Source of the DNA: Coriobacteriales bacterium | Lineage (GTDB): Bacteria > Actinomycetota > Coriobacteriia > Coriobacteriales > UBA8131 | Assembly: GCA_031277035.1 (NCBI GenBank) | Contig: JAISLY010000015.1 | Span: 1 to 53,681, forward strand | Direction of reading: 5' to 3' | Length of the DNA stretch: 53,681 nucleotides | Part shown: positions 30,954-38,001 of the stretch, one piece after another | How the letters are laid out: the number at the start of each line of letters is the position of its first letter | Position numbering within the stretch: position 1 is the stretch's first letter | Notes under the pieces: generated by a model | What the model was told of the DNA's origin: nothing | The model's input: only the letters and a program-made list of their open reading frames with translations | Database searches by the model: none | Translations under genes and position numbers: made by a program

Positions 30954-32294
30954 ATGGAACTCTCACCGGAAAAGGACTATGTCCTGAAGTCCATCCAATC
31001 GAATGATATTCACTTCATACGCTTCTGGTTTACCGACGTTTTGGGTTCGCTCAAATCCTTTGCGGTCACGCCCTCAGAAATCGACGGCGCCTTTGAGGAG
31101 GGGATGGGCTTTGACGGATCGTCCATCGAGGGCTTCTCACGTATCCAGGAAAGCGACATGCTGGCCTTTCCGGATGCGTCAACCTTCCAGACCTTGCCCT
31201 GGCGACCGAAGGAAAATGGCGTGGCCCGGATGTTTTGCGACGTGCGCACCCCTGATGGCGAGCCGTTTGAGGGCGATCCACGCTATGCCCTCAAGCGTAT
31301 GCTGAAAAAGGCCTCCGACATGGGATTTACGATGAACGTCGGCCCCGAGCTGGAGTTTTTCTACTTCTCCGATCCCGCATCCACAAAGCCTCTGGATAAC
31401 GGCGGCTATTTTGACCTGACGCCGCTTGATCTGGCCTCAGACATTCGTCGCGACACGGTGCTCAGTCTGGAGCATATGGGTATCCCCGTGGAGTATTCTC
31501 ACCATGAGGTTGCTCCTTCGCAGCATGAGATTGACCTGCGTTATGACGACGCGCTCTCGATGGCCGACGCGGTGATGACCTATCGCCTCGTGGTCAAGGA
31601 GGTGGCGCTGCAGCATGGCGTCTACGCGACCTTCATGCCAAAGCCCATCTCGACAGAAAACGGCAACGGCATGCACGTGCATCAGAGCCTCTTTACCGAA
31701 AATGGCGAGAACGTCTTCTTCGACGCCGCCGACCCGCAGGGCTATAACCTCTCCGAGGTCGCGAAGAGCTACATTGCCGGCATTCTCAAATATGCGCCGG
31801 AATTCACCGCGGTTACCAACCAGTTCGTGAATTCCTACAAGCGCCTCGTTCCTGGCTTTGAGGCGCCGGTCTACATCACCTGGGCCCGGCGCAATCGCTC
31901 GGCGCTCGTGCGCGTTCCTCTCTACAAGCCTGGAAAGGAACTCGCGACGCGTATTGAGGTACGCAGCCCCGACCCTTCGTGCAACCCCTATCTGGCCTTT
32001 GCCGTCATGCTCGGCGCCGGCCTTGCAGGCATTGAGGAGAAGCTTGCACTGCCGGCAGAGTTTGTCTCAAATGCCTTTGCGCTTACGCCTGAGGAACTGA
32101 CGAAGCAGGGCATTGGTACGCTGCCGTCCACTCTTGGCACAGCCATCGACCTCTTTGAGGGCTCTGAGTTGATGCGCGCCATCCTTGGCGAGCACATCCA
32201 CAGCTATTTTGTGCGCAACAAGCGGGCGGAATGGGCGGAGTACAGCGCCTATGTGAGCGACTGGGAGCGCGAGCGCTATCTGTCGGTGCTCTGA
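30954..32294 (+). CDS. glnA: Glutamine synthetase, type I
   Basis: Makes glutamine from glutamate and ammonia with ATP. The 446 residues carry MGFDGSSIEGF, GPELEFF, the ATP-site NGNGMHVHQS and R-rich ARRNRSALVRVP blocks. The adenylylation-loop Tyr motif (NLYxLP) of type I-beta is not present near the C-terminus, and the length is that of I-alpha enzymes, which are feedback-inhibited rather than adenylylated. ATG 30954 has GGAGG 5 nt upstream. Confidence 0.95.
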   Translation: MELSPEKDYVLKSIQSNDIHFIRFWFTDVLGSLKSFAVTPSEIDGAFEEGMGFDGSSIEGFSRIQESDMLAFPDASTFQTLPWRPKENGVARMFCDVRTPDGEPFEGDPRYALKRMLKKASDMGFTMNVGPELEFFYFSDPASTKPLDNGGYFDLTPLDLASDIRRDTVLSLEHMGIPVEYSHHEVAPSQHEIDLRYDDALSMADAVMTYRLVVKEVALQHGVYATFMPKPISTENGNGMHVHQSLFTENGENVFFDAADPQGYNLSEVAKSYIAGILKYAPEFTAVTNQFVNSYKRLVPGFEAPVYITWARRNRSALVRVPLYKPGKELATRIEVRSPDPSCNPYLAFAVMLGAGLAGIEEKLALPAEFVSNAFALTPEELTKQGIGTLPSTLGTAIDLFEGSELMRAILGEHIHSYFVRNKRAEWAEYSAYVSDWERERYLSVL

Positions 32295-32310
32295 TGGGGG
32301 AGGGATGGCG

Positions 32311-32511
32311 ATGAGGGCAGCAGTGGCCCGGGCGACAACCCCGGTCTTGGCCGCGGCTCTGGTTCCGGCGACGGCGCTGGCCTCGGCGGCCTCGGCGGCT
32401 CTGGCCTCGGCGGCGTGTGCGATGGCACCGCCGCCGGCCTCGGCCCCAGCCTTGGCTCTGGCCTCGGCGGCCCCGACGGCTCTGGCCTCGGCGGCCTCGG
32501 CGGCGATATGA
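32311..32511 (+). CDS. Possible small Ala-rich peptide between glnA and the ATPase gene
   Basis: ATG 32311 (or 32305) follows GGAGG. The 66 codons read an almost pure Ala/Ser/Leu/Pro sequence with helix-forming hydrophobic runs and stop in an ATGA overlap with the next gene. The DNA is a CTCGGCGGC-type repeat. The arrangement (ribosome site plus ATGA overlap) looks like a translated leader that couples the ATPase to glnA, but the composition could arise from repeat DNA alone. No homologue recognised. Confidence 0.35.
   Translation: MRAAVARATTPVLAAALVPATALASAASAALASAACAMAPPPASAPALALASAAPTALASAASAAI
32330..32507. repeat. Gly/Ala-coding repeat between glnA and the ATPase
   Basis: Degenerate CTCGGCGGCTCTGGC units fill the spacer. 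They are open in two frames: Ala/Ser-rich in one, and Gly/Leu/Ser-rich in the frame of the ATPase from the glnA stop onward, with a GTG at 32415. Confidence 0.75.
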
Positions 32512-33227
32512 CGATTTTCTCAACGGCGCCCTGGCTTACCATCGTTGTCGGACACTATGGGGTCGGCAAGACCAATCTGTCCCTTAACATCGCCCGCGAC
32601 CTGCGAAAATCCGGAGTCAGGGTCACGCTTGTCGATCTTGACATCGTCAACCCGTACTTTCGTTCGACCGATCACCGCGCCTTTGTGGAAGATCATGGCA
32701 TCAAGTTGCTTGGGCCGGTGCATGGCGCCTCGAATCTTGATACGCCCTCGCTGCCGCCCGGTATCGACGAAGCCATCGAGGCGGCTGCGGAGGGGCATGC
32801 GGTCATCCTCGATGTCGGTGGCGACCCGGATGGCGCGCGCGCCCTGGGGCGATACGCCGCCCATATCGCCGCCCGCCCGTATCGCATGGTAAACGTTGTG
32901 AACTTCAGCCGTCCCGAGATGGCCTCGGTTGAGAACAATCTTGAGCTGCTCATTGCCACCGAGTTGACGAGCGGTCTGGCGAATACCGAGGTTTTGGGCA
33001 ACACGCACCTCAAGGAGTTTACGACGGCTGAGGGCATCCTCTCCTCGGTTGGCGCAACGGTCGAATTCGCCCAGCGTGCGCGTCTGCCGCTGGCCGGCAT
33101 TACCGCGCCGCGCCGGCTCGCCGCCTCTCTCACCAGCCTGCTCGCTGAGGACATCAGCATGTTTGGCATTCCGGTCTATCCGATCGACATCATCGTCGGC
33201 ACTCCCTGGGAGCCTCTCGAACGATGA
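32508..33227 (+). CDS. ParA/MinD/CobQ-type P-loop ATPase
   Basis: 239 residues with a Walker A loop GHYGVGKTN (residues 15-23) near the N-terminus, a switch region VTLVDLDIVNPYFR and a second segment VILDVGGDPDG (Walker B). It resembles SIMIBI ATPases that act in cofactor insertion or partitioning, but the precise role is unknown. ATG 32508 overlaps the stop of the small Ala-rich frame; GTG 32415 is an alternative start that would add a Gly-rich tail. It is co-directional with glnA and with the nuclease 13 bases downstream. Confidence 0.75.
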   Translation: MTIFSTAPWLTIVVGHYGVGKTNLSLNIARDLRKSGVRVTLVDLDIVNPYFRSTDHRAFVEDHGIKLLGPVHGASNLDTPSLPPGIDEAIEAAAEGHAVILDVGGDPDGARALGRYAAHIAARPYRMVNVVNFSRPEMASVENNLELLIATELTSGLANTEVLGNTHLKEFTTAEGILSSVGATVEFAQRARLPLAGITAPRRLAASLTSLLAEDISMFGIPVYPIDIIVGTPWEPLER

Positions 33228-33240
33228 ATGCGCAGCTGCC

Positions 33241-34932
33241 ATGAGGCTCTCAAAATCACGTTACACGCGGGGGATGCAGTGTCCCAAGATGCTCTGGATG
33301 GACGAGCATCGCCGCGACGCCTTTGACGAGTCGCGTATGAACCAGGCGGTGCTCGATGCGGGCAGCCGCGTCGGCGATGTGGCGATGGGCTACTTTGGGG
33401 AGTTTGTCGAGGTACCCTTTGACGCTGAGGATATGCAGGGGATGCTTGAGCGTACCCAGGAACTTCTGGCGGCAAAAACCCCTGTTGTCTGTGAGGCGAC
33501 CTTTTGCTTTAACGATAACCTCTGCATGGTCGACATCCTGCTTCGCGAGGAGGAAACCGGCGGCTATCATCTCGTCGAGGTCAAAAGCTCAACCTCGATG
33601 CGCCCCATCTACCTGCATGACATGGCGTTTCAGGCCTTCGTTCTTATCCACAGCGGGCTTGGCGTGCACAGCGTCTCGCTGCTGCATATCGACAACAGCT
33701 ATACGCGCAACGGCGAGCTGGACCTTGACGGACTCTTTACCCTGGAAGATCACACTGACGAGGTAGCTGAGATGCTGCCCGAGGTCTCAAAGAACATCCT
33801 GCGGCTGAAGACGATTGCGAGCGGCGCAGAGGAGCCGGGCATGGGTATCGGCCGCTACTGCTACGACCCGTACGACTGCGGCTATACCGCCTGGTGTTGG
33901 CGGCACATCCCGCCCCACAGCGTTTTTGACATCCGGGGCTTTACGCGGGCGTCGGCCTTTAAGGCTTATCGCAAGGGCATTGTGACGTTTGACGATGTGC
34001 TCAAAGCCGGGCTGCTCAAGCCAGGGACTCGGCCCTACCTGCAGGTTGCAACCGAAGTCAACGACGCTTCCGCGCATCTGGATAGCGGGGCGATTCGAGC
34101 CTTTTTGAGCACCCTGCGCTATCCGCTGTACCTTCTGGATTTTGAGACCATCATGCCGGCCATTCCCCTGTGGGATGCCACGCGACCCTATCAGCAGATA
34201 CCCTTCCAGTACTCCCTGCACATCCTTTCGGCTGCAAAAGGGGCGCCGGGGGCCGCTGCTCTCGAGCGCGGGGTTGCTGCTTCCGAGCCTGGGGTCGCTG
34301 CCTCCGAGCGCGGGGTCGCTGCCTCCGAGCGCGAGTTTGCTGCTTTCGAGCGCGAGTTTGAGCCCGAACCTGAGCCCGCGCCTGAGCCTGAGCCCGAGCC
34401 CGAACCTGAGCCCGAGCCCGAGCCCGAGCCCGAGCACCGCGCCTTCCTCGCACCCGAGGGCAGCGACCCCCGGCGCGCTCTGGCCTGCCGCCTCGTTGCC
34501 GACATACCTGCCGATGCCTGCACCGTGGCCTGGAACATGAGCTTTGAGCAGGCTCGTCTGCGCGAACTTGCGGCCTGCTTTGAGGATCTTGCCCCCCATC
34601 TGGAGGCCATCGCCAACGGCATGGTCGACCTGATGGAGCCCTTTGCCTCCGGCGCGTATTACGAGCGGGGATTTGAGGGTTCCTACTCCATCAAGCAGGT
34701 GCTCCCCGTGCTCTGTGGAGGCGACCCTGAACTCGACTATCAGGCGCTCGACCTCATCTGTGATGGAGCCAGCGCCTCTGCGAGTTTTGAAACCCTGCAT
34801 CTGCGCCCGCCCGCCGAGCGCGAACGCATCCGTGCCGCGCTTCTGGCCTACTGTCGCCTCGACACGCTGGCGATGGTGCGCATTCTCGAGCGCCTGTATG
34901 AGTTGACTGCGCGCAAGGGGAGCGGGAGCTGA
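33241..34932 (+). CDS. DUF2779 two-domain nuclease (RecB/Cas4-like plus DnaQ-like)
   Basis: 563 residues. The N-terminal part looks like a Cas4/RecB-type PD-(D/E)xK nuclease with a likely Fe-S cluster: Cys14, then E-x-K core CMVDILL...HLVEVKSS, then the closing cysteines in RYCYDPYDCGYTAWCW. The C-terminal DUF2779 part shows a DnaQ-like exonuclease pattern: LLDFET, TVAWNMSFE, and AYCRLDTLAM. Between these domains lies an inserted tract of GVAASER repeats and about 40 residues of Pro-Glu repeats (bases 34255-34440). A role in nucleic-acid repair or phage defence is plausible but unproven. Start ATG 33241 is weakly supported by any ribosome site. Confidence 0.8.
   Translation: MRLSKSRYTRGMQCPKMLWMDEHRRDAFDESRMNQAVLDAGSRVGDVAMGYFGEFVEVPFDAEDMQGMLERTQELLAAKTPVVCEATFCFNDNLCMVDILLREEETGGYHLVEVKSSTSMRPIYLHDMAFQAFVLIHSGLGVHSVSLLHIDNSYTRNGELDLDGLFTLEDHTDEVAEMLPEVSKNILRLKTIASGAEEPGMGIGRYCYDPYDCGYTAWCWRHIPPHSVFDIRGFTRASAFKAYRKGIVTFDDVLKAGLLKPGTRPYLQVATEVNDASAHLDSGAIRAFLSTLRYPLYLLDFETIMPAIPLWDATRPYQQIPFQYSLHILSAAKGAPGAAALERGVAASEPGVAASERGVAASEREFAAFEREFEPEPEPAPEPEPEPEPEPEPEPEPEHRAFLAPEGSDPRRALACRLVADIPADACTVAWNMSFEQARLRELAACFEDLAPHLEAIANGMVDLMEPFASGAYYERGFEGSYSIKQVLPVLCGGDPELDYQALDLICDGASASASFETLHLRPPAERERIRAALLAYCRLDTLAMVRILERLYELTARKGSGS
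34255..34440. repeat. In-frame repeat of Ala-Ser-Glu and Pro-Glu codons
   Basis: Two successive arrays: a 21-bp unit (GGGGTCGCTGCCTCCGAGCGC) and a 6-bp CCCGAG/CCTGAG array. Both stay in frame with the nuclease gene and fall in the linker between its domains. Confidence 0.85.
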
Positions 34933-34944
34933 CAAAACAAAAAG

Positions 34945-35085
34945 CCGGATGAGCTGCCCCCAGGCCCCTGTGCTCCCCAGGACCTTGCGGTTCCCCATGA
35001 CCTTGTGGTTCCCAGAGCCTTGCGGTTCCCATGACTCTCGCGATTCCCACGGCCCCTGCATTTCTCGCCCGCCCTTGTCACCTCG
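34945..35085. repeat. Degenerate repeats before the sensor kinase
   Basis: Copies of CCTTGCGGTTCCCCATGA (period about 18-20) fill most of the 177-base gap. No gene seen. Confidence 0.7.
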
Positions 35086-35109
35086 CCAACGAGCACGTAG
35101 ACTGCCATC

Positions 35110-36930
35110 ATGTTCAAGAACCTTAAAATACAGTTCAAGATCAGCGTACTGCTCATCGTGTTGCTCGTGGTGTCAGTCGCGCTCAACGTCGCCTGGAGCA
35201 GCAATTCGCAGATACGACAGGCAGAGCGGGAGATGCTTGAGAAAACCCAGATACTCGATCAGGAGATGCGGGCGGTCTGGGACTTCATCGACATAAATCA
35301 GCACCGTATCGATACCGATTCAGATGGCGAGTACAACTTTAAGAACATCTATTGCGCCATCGCGGGCAAGAGCGTCGCAAAACTCTTCATGCAGCAAAAC
35401 GATTACGAGATACGCTATGTGAGTTTTACGCCTCGTTACAGCAACGCCTACCCCGACGAGTTTGAGGCCCTCGCCCTGACCGAGTTCGACAGCGGAGCCG
35501 ACATCGACGAATACTATGGGATTACCACATTCAATGAGCGCGATGTCTTCCGGTACGCCTCGCCGATCCGCATCAAGGCGTCCTGCCTCTCCTGTCATGG
35601 CGAGCCTGCCGGCGAGCTCGATGTCACCGGTCATGTCAAAGAGGGTCTTGAGATTGGTGACCTTGCCGGCGCGATGAGCGTAATCATGCCCATCGACCTG
35701 TATATGGAAAACATCAACGCCAACATCCTGCAGCAGTCGATCTCCTTCTTTCTCATATCGGCGGCGACCATCGCCATCGTCTATCTGGGAATCTCCCTGG
35801 TGGTGACGCGCCCCCTGCGCCGCATGGAGCGGGCCATCGAGCAGATGGAATCCGGTAATCTCAACATAGATTTTGACGAGACTGGTTCATCCGGCGAGAT
35901 ACGCGAGCTGGAACGCAAGTTCCAATCCATGGCGCAGCAACTCCAGGGCCTTTACAACAATCTGGAGGGCGAGGTGGAGGAGCGTACCCACCAGCTGGCG
36001 GAGGCGAACAGGGTGCTTGATGAGCAGCGCATGAACCTTGAGCGGGCCAACGAGATGCTCAAGGACGAGAGCCGCTACAAATCGGATTTTCTTGCCACCA
36101 TGAGCCACGAGTTTCGTACGCCGCTCACGGCCATCCTCGCGATTGCCGATCTCTGGGAGCACTCCGGGCGCTTCATGAGCGAGCGTGATCTTGATACCAT
36201 CAGGGAACTGAAGGAAAACGGCAGCATCCTTCTCAACATGGTCAACAACATTCTTGAAGTCGCCCGCATCGACGCCGGCAGGGTTGAGATGAACTATGAG
36301 CTTGTCGATCTGGTCGACCTTATCAGCGTGGTGGAGAGCGTCACGCGCCCTCTGGCCGAGCGTCGGGACATCAGCTTCGTCACCACGGTTGCTCCCGAGG
36401 TTCCTCTCATCCGGGCCGACTGGGAAAAGCTCAGGCGCATCGTTGAGAACCTTGCCTCAAACGCAATCAAGTTCACCAAACGCGGTGGAGAGGTGAGCAT
36501 CAACGTGCGCTACGAGGAAGGTGCTGAGGCTGGCGACGAGGGCTGGATTGTCCTTGCGGTCAGCGACACGGGGATTGGCATCAGGGCCGAGGAGATCTCC
36601 CTTGTGTTTGAGAAGTTTGTGCAGCTTGATAAATCTGCATTCCGTCGTTACAACGGCTCTGGCCTTGGGCTTACTGTTGTCAAGGATCTCGCCGAGGCGC
36701 ACCAGGGCACCATCGAAGTCACAAGCGAGCCCAAGCGTGGCTCGACCTTCACCGTGCGCATACCAGTGAGCAACGCGCCTGATGATGAAGGCGACGCTGC
36801 CGGGAGCGGCGCACTTGGCGCGGTAGGCGCATCCGACACGCGATCCGGCGCTGCGGCCGACAAGGCACCCCAGCACTCGGCGCTGCAGACAGGGAAGGAG
36901 GAGGCGCTTTATGAAGATAATGCTTGCTGA
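35110..36930 (+). CDS. Haem-binding sensor histidine kinase (Tll0287/DUF3365-like input)
   Basis: 606 residues. Helix 1 (about 11-29) is followed by an extracytoplasmic domain containing a c-type haem motif C159-x2-C162-H163 (CLSCH), then helix 2 (about 213-233), HAMP (about 235-290), a coiled coil, H-box MSHEFRTPL with His333, and a HATPase with N, G1 (DTGIGI) and G2 (GSGLGLTV) boxes. The DUF3365 family binds one c-type haem and is thought to sense redox state or small ligands. The Ser/Ala-rich tail overlaps the regulator gene by 20 bases. With its regulator it precedes the molybdoenzyme operon. Confidence 0.9.
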   Translation: MFKNLKIQFKISVLLIVLLVVSVALNVAWSSNSQIRQAEREMLEKTQILDQEMRAVWDFIDINQHRIDTDSDGEYNFKNIYCAIAGKSVAKLFMQQNDYEIRYVSFTPRYSNAYPDEFEALALTEFDSGADIDEYYGITTFNERDVFRYASPIRIKASCLSCHGEPAGELDVTGHVKEGLEIGDLAGAMSVIMPIDLYMENINANILQQSISFFLISAATIAIVYLGISLVVTRPLRRMERAIEQMESGNLNIDFDETGSSGEIRELERKFQSMAQQLQGLYNNLEGEVEERTHQLAEANRVLDEQRMNLERANEMLKDESRYKSDFLATMSHEFRTPLTAILAIADLWEHSGRFMSERDLDTIRELKENGSILLNMVNNILEVARIDAGRVEMNYELVDLVDLISVVESVTRPLAERRDISFVTTVAPEVPLIRADWEKLRRIVENLASNAIKFTKRGGEVSINVRYEEGAEAGDEGWIVLAVSDTGIGIRAEEISLVFEKFVQLDKSAFRRYNGSGLGLTVVKDLAEAHQGTIEVTSEPKRGSTFTVRIPVSNAPDDEGDAAGSGALGAVGASDTRSGAAADKAPQHSALQTGKEEALYEDNAC

Positions 36931-37594
36931 TGACGAAGCCAGTATGCGTAGAATCGTCCAGCTGATTGTGGAGGACGGCGGCTACGAGTTCTGTGCCGCA
37001 AACGACGGGGCCGAGGTTCTCACCGTCATCGAAAACGAGCATCCCGACCTGCTCCTTCTCGATGTCATGATGCCGCGCATGGACGGCTTTCACGTCTGCA
37101 GCCACCTCCGCGAACAGGGTTTGCGCATCCCCATCATCTTCCTCTCGGCCAAAGGCGACATCGTGGATAAGGGCGTGGGCTTTTCCGCCGGAGGCGATGA
37201 TTATCTGGTAAAACCTTTCAGCCCCGAGGAATTGCTCATGCGCATCCGGGCGCACCTGCGCCAGTTTGAGCGCGTCTTTGAGCAGACGATGCAATCCATC
37301 CATGAAGGTAGTCTGGAGATCGATCTGCGCCGCCACCGGGTACTGCGCGACGGAAAGAACGTCCCCTTCACGCCCAAGGAGTTTCAGGTGCTCGCGTATC
37401 TCGCGCAGCATAAAAACGAGATTGTCACCCGCGAAGAGCTTACCCGGGAGGTCTGGGGTGACGACTTTACCGGAGAGGTCTCCAGCATCGCCGTCTTCAT
37501 CCGCAAGATTCGGGAGAAGATCGAAGACGACCCCTCTCATCCCCGCCTTCTGCGCACCACGCGCAGTGTGGGCTACCTCTTCGGATTGGAATAG
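36911..37594 (+). CDS. OmpR/PhoB-family response regulator
   Basis: 227 residues: receiver with LADDEA, phosphorylated Asp51 in LLLLDVMMP, Ser of LSAK and Lys of VKPF; winged helix ending LRTTRSVGYLFG. GGAGGAGG lies 8 nt before ATG 36911, inside the end of the kinase gene. It is the cognate partner of that kinase. Regulators of this family bind two or more direct repeats spaced 11 bp, which are present 30 bases downstream of its stop. Confidence 0.95.
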   Translation: MKIMLADDEASMRRIVQLIVEDGGYEFCAANDGAEVLTVIENEHPDLLLLDVMMPRMDGFHVCSHLREQGLRIPIIFLSAKGDIVDKGVGFSAGGDDYLVKPFSPEELLMRIRAHLRQFERVFEQTMQSIHEGSLEIDLRRHRVLRDGKNVPFTPKEFQVLAYLAQHKNEIVTREELTREVWGDDFTGEVSSIAVFIRKIREKIEDDPSHPRLLRTTRSVGYLFGLE

Positions 37595-37622
37595 TTAGAT
37601 TACCCAGACTTATGCTATCCTT

Positions 37623-37650
37623 CTTTAAGAAATCTTTAACAAACCTTTAA
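37623..37650 (+). promoter_or_regulatory. Three 11-bp direct repeats, likely response-regulator box
   Basis: CTTTAA occurs at 37623, 37634 and 37645, exactly 11 bases apart, within longer similar units (ATCTTTAACAA, ACCTTTAAGCC). This is the classic arrangement of OmpR/PhoB-family sites on one helix face. It lies between the two-component genes and the molybdoenzyme operon, 147 bases before the first operon start. The downstream stretch TGATAGGGTAAGACTATCG may hold the core promoter. Confidence 0.65.
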
Positions 37651-37796
37651 GCCCCACCAATTCCCTTCCTGCAAGCTACCTGATAGGGTAAGACTATCGT
37701 TTAAGTGGTCTTGGCAGGAGCGTTTTGGAGGCAATTGAGACCCCCAGAAAAGCTCCTCCAGGGCGTCTGCCACGGTGAGGAGAAGGAGGAAGAAAG

Positions 37797-37982
37797 ATGT
37801 GTAGTGATACCTGTTGTGACCCATCAAGCATACGAATAGCCATCTGCAAGTGCCCAGCCTGCGGGGCAGACCTTGTGGCGGGAGTCAACAAGTGCGCCCT
37901 GTGCGGATACGTGGGGGATGCTGGCGCGGGCTCTTCATCCGGGGCTTCCGCCTGTTCGGATAGCGCCTCTGAGGCAGCATGA
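37797..37982 (+). CDS. Small Cys-rich zinc-ribbon-like protein leading the molybdoenzyme operon
   Basis: 61 residues with nine cysteines. The core is C18-x-C20-x2-C23 and C33-x2-C36, a likely zinc ribbon, with additional cysteines at 2, 6 and 7. It has a near-perfect ribosome site, AAGGAGG, 7 nt before ATG 37797, and lies 19 bases before the catalytic subunit. No signal peptide. I do not recognise the family. Metal or cluster handling, or a regulatory leader, are possible. Confidence 0.65.
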   Translation: MCSDTCCDPSSIRIAICKCPACGADLVAGVNKCALCGYVGDAGAGSSSGASACSDSASEAA

Positions 37983-38001
37983 GAGCAGAAAGGGGCACGT
38001 C

